Assembly: GCA_015039365.1 (NCBI GenBank)
Contig: WION01000274.1
Coordinates: forward strand, 1-64,000
Length of the DNA: 64,000 nt
Source of the DNA: Amanita rubescens
Taxonomy: Eukaryota > Basidiomycota > Agaricomycetes > Agaricales > Amanitaceae
Direction of reading: 5' to 3'
Both the position numbers and the translations under genes were made by a program. This document shows positions 30,644 to 43,456 of the stretch, in pieces. The first letter of the stretch is position 1, and each line of letters opens with the position of its first letter. The notes under the pieces were generated by a model, which saw only the letters and a program-made list of their open reading frames with translations, did not search any database and was not told the DNA's origin.

Positions 30644-32926
30644 ATGTCCGACAGCGGCGAACAATCCTGGAGCAGAGAGCTACAGGACTTGTTCAGCTAT
30701 AATCCCCCTGCTATAGAGAAGGCGGACGATCAGACGCCTTATCGACTCCCGTTTACATTTTTTGATCGTCACATCGATTCACGACTTTCTCTGCGACGCG
30801 TTGTTTCCGTTCCATCGTTTACGGCCGACATCGCTGAGGTTATCGATCGCGCGGTACTGGTAACTAAAAATGAAGGGGGGGATTTGCCCGATATCGACTA
30901 CGAGGGCGAAGGAGAGAGCTCAGCGTTGTTCTCGAAGAGTGCACGGAACTGGGGATATTTGGGAAATAAACTCACGGACGCTACTTCTGTAGCGCGTTCC
31001 TATATAGAGGTCTCATGCCTCTATTGCTCTCCAGTTGGATCTACTTTTGCTTTGAACCCTCACTGTTACACCTGGTTGAACGTCTTCCGGGTCAACAGGG
31101 CTGGCACGGAACCTGACGAGGGTCGCAGCTCCACAACAAATAACTATTTTCTCGAAATCCGGCGGGACAATAACACTGGTACTATGAAGATCCCAAGGGG
31201 GATATGGAACTTCCTTAACGAGGACGATCGTATGGATCTTTCCGAGATATCCACAAGGTTTCGCCGACTGGTCACCTACCAATTCTGTGCGGCGACCGAC
31301 GAGTACGATGAACTGTTAGAGAAAATGGGAGATATCTGTGGAAGGGAATCCATTCCCTCTTTTTCAGACACCGTTTCTGGTTTTCCGACGCAGGAAATGC
31401 CGCTCACGCTGGTCGCGGATAGCACTATATTGCCATGGGGACCGCGGGACACGGAAGAGAGACGAAGCACTAAAGAGAAGGAGAAAGTAGAGTCCCTCGG
31501 ACAGATGATGAATGAGCCGGCCAAATTGGTCCTGAGCAATGAAGAACCTCTTCATCCCAAAGGGATTACCATTAGGAAATCCACTACCAGCATAGATGAT
31601 GTCACAACCTTCGTTAAGCACGTAAGCAAACCTACCGCATTGTTTTTAGTAGACTGACGATGGCAGGCATGGACCCGATCCGTCATGGACGACACCACTT
31701 TCATTGTGTTTCATTGTGGTAAATATGAGCGTATTGGAGTACGCCACCGTGAAACTGGCACGTTGTTCTTGTCTGACTTGATCGACGTCCACAGTTGTCG
31801 AGATCCGGGATATGGCAAGATCCAAACTGGACTTTATCTTTTAATTATCAAGGACGTCATGGAGCGAGCGCGTGTCCTCAGAAAATTGATACCGGAACCT
31901 TCCATTTCCGAGAAAAAGGGTCAAGTTGAGCCAGACGAAAGCCGCCAAGTAAAGAAGCGTCCGAAAACGCGCTCCGTAACGATATTGGTAGAGAAGGAGA
32001 AAGTTGTGCGTAGATCGAAATGATTTTCCGTCCCTAGTGTTGAAGTCTGGTACAGCTGATCTTCACCGAGTGCGATGTCCGAGACCTAGCTCTCTTGCAA
32101 ATAAGACACATGCCTCTCAACTCGTCTTCACCGTCAGCCTTTCTGCGTCGAGGTCGTGGAGTAGCACCCGGAATACTCTGTGCAAGTAACGATAAATGGA
32201 AATCAAAGATAGAGCCACGTGCGGAGAAGTATCAAGCTCATGAATACTTTGAGCTTCTCCTGATGCCAGATTCCGATTCTGGCGCGACAGGCCAGGTCCA
32301 CAAAGCTACTCTTCGTATGACCTTATCTGACGGAGGTCTGCTCTCTTCTCCCGTCATCGTCAAGGTTGCGTTTCATGACTTCCAGAGGAAGCGTTTGCGT
32401 CACGAATACGTTGTATATAAGCACTTAGCTCAAAAGGGAGTAAAGTGTATTGCAACTATTTTCGGCCTATTCGAGGATATCGATAATGAATCATCTGCTT
32501 TGATTTTGAGCGATGCCGGGACCAGCCTTTATGATCGTGAGATGAAGAGGAACCCAGGTAAGATGTCCGTCGAACAGGTATCCGTGTCTCGCGAAGAACG
32601 GTTCGTGATCCTCGTGATCCACTTCATTGATTTATCTCGACCTCGCGCGTAGAGCTGCATTCAAGCAAGCACTATCTGAAATACACAAAGCAGGCGTTCG
32701 GCATTACGATATCCGGCCGATGAATTTAATGATCAATGTCGAGGGAGACGTTACAATCATCGACTTTGACATGGCAAAAATGGGGGCAGGGAAACATTCA
32801 CGGAAACGTGAATTTGATGACCTGTGCCTTCTCCTCCAGGGTTCTTACTGTTCGCCAAATCAATTTCGAAGTAGCACTACGACGCAAAGTTCACGTGCAG
32901 ATAGCGATTTCGTGAAAGATCCATGA
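30644..32926 (+). CDS. FunK1-type protein kinase, type A, copy A2 (711 aa)
   Basis: Exons 30644-31621, 31667-32005, 32056-32600 and 32653-32926. Exons 2-4 have exactly the same lengths (339, 545, 274 bp) as in A3. The start MSDSGEQSWSREL aligns with A3. The N-terminal half contains FTFFDRHID, CSPVGSTFAL and IPRGIW. Exon 2 begins AWTRSVMDDTTF and ends in a basic patch (KKRPKTRS). Kinase motifs are GATGQVHKA, VIVKVAF (ATP Lys), HEYVVY, HYDIRPMNLM and DFDMAK in place of DFG-x-A. Frame and splice sites are intact. It is transcribed towards B2, which starts 667 bp downstream. Likely a cytoplasmic or nuclear FunK1 kinase of unknown substrate. Confidence 0.88.
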
Positions 32927-33592
32927 TGGTTCATATGCGCTTGTAAGCGGTCCAACCGCTTTGTATCTCTTGAACCGGTCGACTAAACGGTCATTCTGTA
33001 ATTGGTTCTTGGCGATGCGTTGGGTACTTATCTGTCATACTACTAGTTTGTTGCTGTGGCATTGGATGTTTTATTGTCAAGCATATACTCGCTATTACGA
33101 ATGGCGCATAATGAACACTGGTCTTTTGTTTTACCTTTTCCAGTAACCTCTACAACATAACACATGAGCCCACAAACGTCACAAGTGATCGTGAATTGAT
33201 TGTAACCATGGAACGTATATGGCGTGCTTTGACGACGAAAATGTTACCTTACAAATCGGGCAAGTGAGCGGCTGTGCCAGAATTTAATTGAGTTCCTGCA
33301 GGTAACTAAACCAATTTGGGACATGCCAAGAGGCACTCGCTTCTCACTCACTGCCAGCAAGGCCTGACATACCGGAATGCACCCACTCTTCCTTGTTCTT
33401 ACAAATCAAGTCATACCTTAGAGTGAAGATATAATGAAACTAGGTTCTCGATGGCGGTTACCTACATCCTCCCTTCCAACCACTGTTTTTTCTCCCAAAG
33501 AAAGCGGTAAGAAATTCCAACTGATGCGAGCTACTGTTCATCCTCGTATAGTAGCTCTCTGAATCCTTTCAAGCATCGTTGTTAAAGGTGAA
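32927..33592. other. Spacer between A2 and B2
   Basis: No gene recognised. It corresponds in position to 42772-43456 of the second pair, but the two spacers have diverged strongly, unlike the genes. Confidence 0.5.
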
Positions 33593-36189
33593 ATGGCACC
33601 TACCAGCGTCATGAAAAAATCTGTACCTGACAATGGTACGCTTTCACCTACAATCGATATAACTCATCTTTGTTCATTCGCCGTGGAAACCAAGGATTTG
33701 GCCTTTATCGTGATCCCGTGCGAAACGTTCAAGAGATCTTCCGACTGTCTCCACCGCTCTACACGGGGCCTGAAAAAGGCTCAGAGTCGACACGCAAGCC
33801 TGCTTCTTATGATAAACACCTCAGTGATACACTCCTACTGACGAAAACGGTATTTTGCCCTACTTTACCAGCAGTGCTGGGTCGGGTCGCAAATGTTGCC
33901 TTAGAGAAAGCCACCCTCCCACCGAGCGGCCATGGGTCTGCTTGGATATCGGCTTCAGGCCTCGAAAAAAAAATTCAGGAAGAGACAGACCTCAAGGCCC
34001 TCGCCGAAGTTAATGTTGTTTCGGCATATAAATACAACGTTTTCAACAATATTGTTGCGATTGCATCGGTTCTACAATTTCCATCCTCTTCCTGGGACAC
34101 GCAGTTTCTGGAAATGTCAATATCCGACTCGGTTCACCTCAGCGATGGTCCTGGTCGGGGTAAAAAAACTAATTACGCCAACGCAGATGCCATATTAAGG
34201 ATAGACCCTGGCCGACATGATCCAGGCATGCCGTCTGACTCTCAGATAAGGGAAGATATGAAGATCACGGCGAACTACTTCAAACGGATCCTTCCGTTTG
34301 AGTTCAAGAGTCTTTCCAGCGGATCCTATCACACCATGCTTGGTATACTCGGGCACACTTTGAAGGATGTTTTCCCCTGGCAGCGCTGTTGTTCCAAATA
34401 TTGCGCTTATGAACATGGTCCAAAGCTCGGACGCAAGCCTGTCACGGGCGATCCTTTAGGTTTTGACGCCGTAATTTCGGGTGTCGATCTTTTTGTTTCT
34501 GATTGGGATGGAAAGACCAGGGAAGAATTTGAAGAAATGACTGACAAGGAAAATAAGAAGCACACAGCGCACGGGAAAGATATGCTCCAGCAGGTCTGTC
34601 CATTTACGTTATTGTATTTTGTCAATTGAACTCATATTTGCTTGACAGATATGGGCGGAGATGGTTAAATGCGACGCCACTTACGCCGCGTTACATGCCG
34701 GAAACTATGAATTGTTATTCTTCCGAAATAGGCAAACCCAGACCTTGTACATCAGCGACGTCATCGTGCCTCATAACATTGATCAAGGAACACCTGGAGG
34801 AGCCGGTTATTATCAAATTCATGTCGGACTGTATATATCAGCAATCCAGGATGCGATCAATCGTGCTCGACAACTAAAAGATTTCGAAGGTGGTCCTACT
34901 GGGCTTCCTGACAAGTGGACGAGACCGTATGATCTTAACGTTGGTAAATTCAACAAACCAGTACGTGGATTTTTCTTTTGATATAACGTCTGTGGTTCCT
35001 TATGTGCCACGTAGGCTCCAACGACAAGACCTCCGGTTCATGATATAGTTTATAAATATATGGATCTTTGTTTAGCGCCAGCCAAGAAGGGGTCAGGGAA
35101 CGTCAGTTATAAGAGCCATAGGCCGTATCGCCGCATTCTTTCACCCGTCAATGCAGAAGAAAAATTCCTTTTCCTTGAAACTAGCGACGACACGAGCGAA
35201 AATGAACTCATTGGAACTCTGTCCACCGGAGGACATACTTATCAATCGTGGCCCGTCGTCATTAAAGTCGCAAACGGAAGGAAAAACACTCAACAACTTA
35301 TGAAAGAGTACCGCAACCATGTACATTTGTCCACACCCCCAGGGCAAGGCCCAGTCATGGTTCAGAAAACCTACGGCTTTTTCACGTTGAAACGTGATGA
35401 AGATGACGAGAGCAGGACTGTAAAGGAGAATGCTATACACGCTATTCTACTTCTTGAATATGTCGGAAAACCAGTGGAGCGGCTCAACAGCCTTACACCG
35501 AATCAACAGTCCGTTATTTACACTGTTCTAATTTGGTGTCAAACTGATAATAAAACAGGTCCCTTATTCAGAAAACACTCAAGCTTATACACCAGAAACG
35601 CTTAATTCATGGGGCTCTTTCTCGTCGCAAGATCTTTACTATTGACGTTAACCCAGGAAATCGACAAAAACATAAACGTAGCGGAAAGGTGGCACTTGTA
35701 TGGCTTACCGATCTTTCGCAAGTTAAACGAGCAAAGGCGCCTGGTGAGCGGCGGAAGGAGCGCAAGAAGCTCGAGAGATGGGTCAAGAAGGATGACAACG
35801 CTGCCCCGTCTCCTTTGCACCCCATTGAAATTGGGCCAGTTTCCTTCAAGGTTGAGGATCCCAGGATAGCTCTCGACGACTTGACGTATTGGATGCCACG
35901 AGACCCATGGCTTCAAACAGCGCGTTGTGCTATAAAACCCGAAGCAGAGGACGAATGGTTACCTGGGACGTGGCTCGTGATCAAGTTCTCTGGCAGAGAA
36001 CACGTCACCCTATTTCAAAGCGAATGGAACCGGCGCCCGCTTGAGTTCAGCGAGATCCATTGCTACGATACGTTTTTCAACCAAGAGTCACAGGACAGTG
36101 CGCTAGCGTACTCTCCAGCACATTCTCCTTCGTCCGGTTTGGACAGCACGGAGAGTTCGCAGGCTAGCTCTGGCATGGTAGTCGATTGA
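33593..36189 (+). CDS. FunK1-type pseudokinase, type B, copy B2 (792 aa)
   Basis: Five exons: 33593-33635, 33695-34593, 34649-34960, 35015-35508 and 35559-36189. Phases agree throughout. The donor of the last intron is the less usual GTCCGT. Conserved segments are FEFKSLSSGSY, YEHGPKLGRKPVTGDP and IWAEMVKCDATY. The kinase-like core keeps an ATP-type Lys in VVIKVAN and an acidic residue in KEYRNHVH. The catalytic loop reads HGALSRRK, with Ala where the catalytic Asp should be, and DFG is replaced by DLS. The C-terminal about 120 residues include EDEWLPGTWLVIKFSGREHVT and a Ser-rich tail ending MVVD. It is expected to bind partners or nucleotide rather than phosphorylate. Pairing with A2 suggests a linked role, which is inference. 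Confidence 0.82.
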
Positions 36190-36870
36190 CGGTAGAGATG
36201 GAGCAAAAGGTCATATCAACTTTGTAACGGACAATCTATCTATTGGAGGACGGTTCTGTACGGTCTTCTGTACCTCGTAGCAGGCAGGCCAAAACGAGTT
36301 GAACATTGTTTCCAGCAGTGTGTAACCAGGCTTCTCCCAACTACGCCAAATGTAACAAGAATTCAAATTCTCCATTTCGTCCTTCACTGATTGACCACGT
36401 AGCCGCATACTAAAGGGGCAAGAGCAGGCGTGGCACAAGGGCTGTCCAGCTAGGGAATGATTGTTTTCCCATCAGTTTCTAGATCTGATGCTTACCCTTT
36501 TCGACTTCCAAGGCATATGGATGTTTGTGGGTCCATGAGTGATCTTGTTGTCAAGCATAGTATACTTATGTACTTATAGCCGAACAGTACATATATCATT
36601 GTTCCCGGAATTACATTGATGCATCAATTACTACAGCGCAGATAAATTTGGCAAGTGTTGTGACGTAGAGTTATTCCCAACTTCCAAGATACGAGGCCGA
36701 GCCACCTTGGCGCGGTTTGCGTTTTCCTCGTTATTGTTTTCAGGGCTGTGCGTTCAAAAACGTAAACCCAAATATTATGTGTCCTTATCATCGTTTCTGG
36801 ACTCCCGGTCCACGTTGCGCTGGTACCTCGGGAGTCAAGAACGCTGAAAGACACGCGAAACTGGGATAAT
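36190..36870 (+). repeat. 3' flank of B2 with dispersed repeat R, copy 4
   Basis: 36470-36560 and 36600-36770 match repeat R (core inverted repeat at 36516-36537, about 330 bp after the B2 stop codon; then the GATAAAT-x-TGGCAAGTG and TTCCTCGTTATTGTTTT segments). No gene is seen. Confidence 0.65.
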
Positions 36871-37599
36871 ATGTCACTAAAAGAAAAAGGGGAAAGAAGT
36901 CTCTTTGGCTCACTGAGAGATGCTGCTACTAAGCTCGACGGAGTTCAAGCGTCAGCGGTTCAGCGCCCAGCAGAAATGCCTGTACTCAGGACTATGAGTC
37001 TAGAGCGTATTCGTCAGAAAACGGGACCCGATGCCGCCCGTGATCGAGACATTCCCACGGGAAAGTGGTCTCCCACATATGCCGGCACTTCTAATTGGAG
37101 AATCCATTACACGTACACGCGTACACATCCAAGTCGGCAATGCATCATCGACGTCGGCCTAATAATACCTCTTAACTTTCTGATTGCCTTCGGGGCTGGT
37201 GCCAGCTTCGGTTCCGATTTCTCCAAGGCAGCCTTCTTTGCAGGCTTCGGCGCAGGGGATGACTGTGGGATCAGATCCCCGTCCATTGGATCGTTTGGCC
37301 GCTTGTTGGTGGTGCCAGTTGGAGCGAGGGGAGAGACAAGTGCTCGAGGGTGGCGGTCACCATTGGCACGGCCTTTTTGTTGATGTTCACGATCAGTAAA
37401 AAAAGGGTCGTAGTCCGTTTCATGGTGGGGCCCTGGGGGTTTACACGGCGCCGCCAGACGCTACGCTGTGCACCCAATTGATTTCTACAAATGGTACTAG
37501 TAAGCTGTATTTTCCACGCTAAACAGATATGTATAGAAACCTGGCCTCACCGCCTCGGGCTCCATACCTACCTTCCTTCCACACTCGAAGCCCCTCAGG
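36871..37599 (-). other. Degenerate region with a gene fragment (37390-37180, minus)
   Basis: The minus strand 37390-37180 gives Ala/Pro/Lys-rich text (PAPKPAKKAALEKSEPK) related to the plus-strand fragment at 15943-16119. The 170-codon plus frame over 36871-37383 is likely an accidental shadow, as its text has no family features. Nothing else is recognised. Confidence 0.35.
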
Positions 37600-39910
37600 A
37601 TGGAATATGAGTTACACGACTATCACAACTTGAACGCCATCCATGAAACGGAAGATGGGGGGGACGTGCACGATTCTACAACGCTCCTCGATCCATCTGA
37701 GGGGGCAGTGGCGACCATGAATAATGACATCGTCTCTGAAGTATACAATGCAAGCATGTCTTCCCGGCGAAGATTTGACCACGATGATTTGTATGTGCGT
37801 TTAATATGTCCGGTTGAGTTGATACATTTACCAACGTTCTCCTCAGCCAATCCCAGCACGAAACACAAGTATTCGTTCACCGCAGCTTTTCATCCGACCA
37901 ATGATAGCATGTTCATGGCAAGTTCATCGTGTTGGTCATGATGATAGCGTTTATCATACGAACTGAATCTATCGCGTATCCAATCGTTCCAAGACACCTG
38001 GAAACCCTCTACGTGCAGCATCCTCAAGGGGCAACCACAGCCATTACACTGATCGGATCTTTGCTTGTCGGTGTTAAGCACAAAGTATGTTTCGAGGTTT
38101 CAGTTTCAAGTTATTGATTGCTGATGAACCGCCGATAGAGCTTTCTCAGAGGCCGCTCGATTTGATACTGTTGTGTCATTGGGGAGTCCAGGCTCAAAAA
38201 GCATGTCATTGTACTCTCTCTATGCCAGAATCACGGTTGGTTCCGGGAATACTCTATTTCACTTTGGTAAAGGTCGCCGTGTTTGGACAATCATGTCACT
38301 CGTTTCCTTACTCCTGTTTACGGTTCAAACAGCAGCGTAAGGTGTTTTTTCGTCCAAAATTTCCGCCTATCTGACATGTCCGATTGAATGACGAAGGTGG
38401 ACAACAATACTTACGCCAAGAGAAACGGACATCCCATACCAGACCTCATTTCAAGACATCAACTATACTGACGCGCTGGTGAAAGATTTTGCGAACGTCG
38501 GAGGTTGCGCGAAATTGGGCACCAACATGGGTCAGCGGTTATGTCGCAGCAACGGAAGGGACTAACATGTCAATGCAATATCTCTCTTTTCACGATTACG
38601 TTCTCAACCGAACTTCTCCGAGTAAGATTAACATGTTCATGGAAGTTTCGCTCTAAATAATTCCCGTCCAGGAGGCATTTCGCCAATCAGCGCCCACATT
38701 CGATAATTGGACAAGAATAGAAGCAATCCAACAGGGACTCAGAGCGGATGTTAATTGCAAAGCGACGTCTTGCTTCCGATCCGTATATCCGCTTCAACAA
38801 GACCACTGTAGGACATGGAACAATAAAAGTTTCTTTGTGTTGTAACTGTAATTCTGGAGGTACCGACAGTGCAGGTTGACCATTTCTCGTTTGGATCTTT
38901 GCTTTCTACTGAAGCATCTTCAAGTTGTTTATGGCAAGTCGGATGGATATCTTGTTCTTGCTATCTGCCCGATAAGCAACGCAGACAATGACATGAGTAT
39001 GACGTCCACCCCGTTGCTCAGTCTGATGATTGTACTCACCCAACGTAGCTGTTTACATGAACAGTAATTACGGTGGCCAAAATAGTCCCACTGACTCAAA
39101 CCTGCACAATTAGACCGCGATGGCTTCACATTAACGTGACGTACGTCCGTGAAGGATTTGTTACGCTTGAACCCCTCACTCAAAAATTACCTGACATTCG
39201 TTTAAATTCATCATCGATAATACAGTCTACAGTTTCGTCTTTGAGCAACCACTTTTCCAATTCACAAACGATGTCGGAGAATCATATTGGGGATACCATT
39301 TTTTCGCTCCTGCCGCATATGCTCCCTGATCACGCGTCAGACTCTCAGTACAAAGAATTCATAAGAAAGAAAATGGTAAGCACAGATTGCCTAGTCATTT
39401 ACCACATTGATAATCCTAATAAGGCTGATTACATTCGGGGCGTGTTCGAATATGGAGCGGCGGTGCGCCTTGTTCTCGCAACATAGCAATAACTATTTAT
39501 TAACTATTGAGCAGTACAGTCGCTCCAACCTCCGTTGCAAGCATCGGTCGGGTTGTCCTCAGCCTCAAACATTCCCATCAATAACATACGTCCATGCAGT
39601 TGTCTGGGGCCAGGCCCCTCGGTTCAGACTCATTATCGCGATTTCCCCAATGGCAATCATGATCGCGACTATCATTATTATTCTAGCATCACTCAACAAG
39701 GCACGGCATTTAGACCTAGACTACATTGCGTCATTTAACGCAATGGATACCCTGCACATCATCACTGCGTGCGGTTCGGGGAACGTGCATACTGTTTCGT
39801 TCCCGGCTTATAGCAAGGACGTTGGCGTGTTCAGCAAGGAGGTGGAAGTCGAGCTCACTGAGATAAAAGCTGGAAGTGGGGCGGCAGGTTTTCATTTTTC
39901 TCACAGATGA
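37600..39910 (+). CDS. Multi-exon membrane protein of an unnamed Agaricomycete family
   Basis: Several successive open segments look like exons of one protein. A hydrophilic N-terminus (37600-37791) ends at a GTATGT donor. A transmembrane segment FIVLVMMIAFIIR is followed by PRHLETLYVQHPQGATTAITLIGSLL (about 37912-38081). Then comes LLIADEPPIELSQ (from about 38108), extracellular-looking segments (MSMQYLSFHDYVLNRTS near 38570, then WTRIEAIQQGLRADVNC near 38710), NVTYVREGFVT (39140) and a late hydrophobic helix FRLIIAISPMAIMIATIIIILA (39620-39690). The C-terminal tail is MDTLHIITACGSGNVHT. Exon borders in the middle (38200-39070) are uncertain and may contain lesions. Function unknown. It lies between the two kinase pairs. 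Confidence 0.55.
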
Positions 39911-40542
39911 TACAAGGTGCTATACGCGTTCGTTGCAGTGTCTCGCCGTTTTTGGACCATGGGTAGATAGCCCTTTATATTTGTAATTTTTCAAGTTCAT
40001 CTAATTGGACTCGCTACATTCAACTTTTTTTTATTTTTAAATTAACATCCTCATGCCTGATTTCCCCGATGCCTTACACGAACGGTTAAAGGTTAAGGAA
40101 ATACATGTCGCAGGTCGGAAAGAGAAGAGACATTTGAGTTTCCCGGTCATAAAAAATATGCCATGATCAGGCACATCAAGTCCGAAAACGACGTGTTTGC
40201 TGTCGAGTCGACAGCAAACAGATCGACAAAATCATACCCTTGCAGCTGTGATCAGAGACTAACTCATTGGCTTACCTTGTGCTATGGCTTCCTGCCATTG
40301 TCCATCAGTTGATTGAGAAAACTGGACATTCAAGCACCGTGATGCAGATTCTGACGGCTAGTAGGTCCAATGTGTTCGATCATTTTCCAATCGTAAAGAA
40401 TGAAGAATACGTTACATACTTTGTTTTGAATTTTGTTTCACTATCTTCTGCTCGTTAACTTCTTTGCTATTTCCGTCTTCATGGCTGGTCGAGACAAAAT
40501 TTTGTGTCGTGACTGTGATACTGTGCGTGACATGCGTGACTC
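39911..40542. other. Intergenic, upstream of kinase A3
   Basis: No gene recognised. The last about 40 bases resemble the immediate upstream sequence of A2 (ATGTGACGTGCGTGAC-like text before the start). Confidence 0.4.
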
Positions 40543-42771
40543 ATGTCCAGCCACGAACAAACCTGGAGCAAAGAGCTTCAGGACTTGTTCGATTACAGTC
40601 CACCCGCTGTCGAAAAAGTCGAAGATCCAGCAACGTATCGACTCCCGTTCACGTTCTTTGACCGGCATATTGACCCGCGGTTGTCCTTGAAACGCGTTGT
40701 TCTCGTCCCATCCTTCACAGCCGATGTCGCTCAGGTTCTTGATCGCGCGGTGCTGACAGCAAAAGAAGAGGGGGGACTCCTTCCATTGATTGATTACGAG
40801 GATGACGAAGATATGTCCGCGTTATTTACGAAGAGTGGCAGGAACTGGGGAGCGGTGCTAGGAAGCAAAGTCTCTGATGCCTCTTCGGTCGCCCGATTCT
40901 ATGCGGAGGTCTCTTTCCTTTATTGCTCTCCTGTCGGGTCAACTTTTGGCTTAAGTCCTCACTCTTACGCCTGGCTAAATGTCTTCCATTTCGACAAGGC
41001 TGGCGCGGAACCCGACGAAGGTCACAGCGCGATAACAAACCAGTATTATATCGAGATCAAACGCGACAGTAACACCGGAAGTATGCGTATTCCGAGGGGA
41101 ATATGGAAGTTCTTAAACGAGGATTCTCGTAAGGACCTCACCGAGGTATTTGAAAGGTTTCACCGGCTCGTTACATATCAGTTTTATGCAGCGACAGCGG
41201 AATACGATGAAGTCCTAGAGAAGATGGATGACGTTTTTAGCAAAGAGTCTGTTGCTTCTTGGCCTGACTCCGTTTCTGGTTTCCCAATCCATGATATGCC
41301 GCACATGCCGCTCGTGGATAGCACGATTTTGCCCTGGAGTGCGCGGGATGGGTCCTCCAAGTCGGCCACACGATCACCGAACAACAGCCAAACCGTCCAA
41401 TCCACGGGAGTCACTGTCAAAAAGTCTGCTGCGTGTTTAGACGATATAATGACCTTTGTCAAGCATGTGAGTGAAGCCTGTCGTATTTCTTCTTACTGTA
41501 CTAAGCTTGCAGTCGTGGACCAGATCCGTGATGGACGACACAACTTTCATCGTCTTTCATTGCGGCAAATACGAGCGTATTGGAGTGCGCCACCGTGAAA
41601 CTGGCACATTGTTTCTGTCTAACCTCATCGATGTCCATAGCTGTCGAGATCCGCGCTACTCTAAGATCCAAACAGGACTGTATTTTTTAATTATTAGGGA
41701 TGTCATGGAGCGAGCGCGAGCTCTCAGGAAATTGGAGCAAGAATCCTCCATTCCCGAAGGAGAGGCTCAAGTTGAACCCGACGAAAGCCGCGAAATGAAG
41801 AAGCGTCCCAAAACGCGTTCTATAACGACATCGGTCGAGAAGGAAAAGGCCGTGCGTAGGTCAAATACTACTCGATCCCTAGAGCTGACGTCTAGCGTAG
41901 CTGATCTTCTGCGAATGCGATAGCCGAAACCTGGTTCTGTTGCAAATACGACATATGCCACTCAATTCGCCTTCGCCAGCAGCTTTTATGCGTAGAGGTT
42001 GTGCAATAGCACCAGGAATACCATGTGGAAGTAACGACAAATGTAGATCGAAAACAGAGCCGCGAGCGCAAGAGTACCAAGCTCACGAATACCTTGAGCT
42101 TTTTCTGAAGCCCGATTTCAATTCTGGCGCCACAGGCCAAGTCCACAAAGCAACTATTCGCATGACTTTGGCCGACGGACGTATACTGTCTTTACCTGCC
42201 ATCATCAAGGTTGCTTTTCATGACCTCCAGCGGGAGCGTTTGCGCAACGAATATGTTGTATACCAGTACTTGGCTAAAAAGGGGGTAAAATGCGTGGCAA
42301 CTATCTTTGGCCTTTTCGAAGATATTAATGATGAATCATCTGCTTTGATCATGAGCGATGCTGGCATAAGCCTTTACGATCGTGAGTTGAAGAGGAACCC
42401 AAGGACGATGTCGGTCGAACAGGTATCCGTGTCCCGCGAAGAACGGTTTGTGATCATCTTCATTTATCTTCATGATTTTTATCTGTACCTCGCATAGGGA
42501 GGCATTCAAGCATGCTCTATCTGAGATACATAGGGCTGGTGTTCGGCATTACGATATTCGGCCGATGAATTTGTTGATCAACGACGAAGGGAAGGTCACA
42601 ATTATCGACTTTGATATGGCAAAGATGGAAGCAGGGAAGCATTCACGGAAGCGTGAATTCGACAACCTTTGTTCTCTTCTCCAGGGGCATTATTATCCGC
42701 CAAACCAATATGCGAGCATCCCGACGACACAAAGTTCCCGTGCAGATAGCGATTTCCTGAAAGATCCTTGA
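40543..42771 (+). CDS. FunK1-type protein kinase, type A, copy A3 (693 aa)
   Basis: Exons 40543-41466, 41513-41851, 41901-42445 and 42498-42771, with intron phases 0, 0 and 2 as in A1 and A2. Start MSSHEQTWSKELQDLFDY. The N-terminal region has FTFFDRHIDPRLSLKR, GRNWGAVLG and CSPVGSTFGL. Exon 2 begins SWTRSVMDDTTF. Kinase motifs are GATGQVHKA, AIIKVAF, NEYVVY, HYDIRPMNLL and DFDMAK. No lesion is seen. Gene order and orientation relative to B3 repeat those of A2 and B2. The protein is close to A2 over its whole length. It differs mainly in a variable linker before the first intron, which is shorter here. Substrate and role unknown. Confidence 0.88.
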
Positions 42772-43456
42772 TTGTATTTTGTTAGGAGCATGGATCTTTG
42801 TTCTGCGGGTCGGTTGATGATGACACCTGTATCTACGCCCTTCCCTTCCCAAAACCGGCAGATGATAACTTCCTACGTTGGTGGTGATGTGGCTGTTTTG
42901 TCTCCACGATGTTACGCTTTATTGTTCCCGAAATACGCAGGTTACCACAATGGACAATGATACTCTTTTCACCGCCTGACCGAAATTTCCCATGTAAATG
43001 AGGACCCACAAGTGCTACGCGTTATGAGACTTGTTGACGGTAACCATCAATCACTTAATCAAGCTAGCGCATTCCTTGACTGATGAAGTATTTTAAACTT
43101 TCCTACGTATCTGAATCGGGCAACTATGATGCTGTGCAAGAATTGAATCATTCTTGCCGACAAGGTAATGTCACACTGCCAAACTTGCTTTCATTTCATG
43201 TGAAGTTGCTGACCTTACAATGCGCCCGGTTAAGTCTTTCTTGTTCTTCGCAGCAACAATTCACTGATATATAACGCTGGGCCAGCGCGCAGCATGCACA
43301 CTACTTCCACTGCCTGTTCTCATTACCTCTACCAATCACACTTTGGCTTTGAAGGCGAGGTGGGTCGGAGTATGCAATCGATGCTACATTCGTTGCATGT
43401 TTTTATCCGCAGGAACCAAACGAACATCGTCCGAGAAAAATCAACAAACGCGCGAA
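42772..43456. other. Spacer between A3 and B3
   Basis: No gene recognised. Diverged relative to the A2-B2 spacer. Confidence 0.45.

Noticed and set aside
36871..37383. 170-codon plus-strand frame as a gene
   Set aside because: Its text has no recognisable features, and the opposite strand matches another fragment in the window, so it is likely a shadow.
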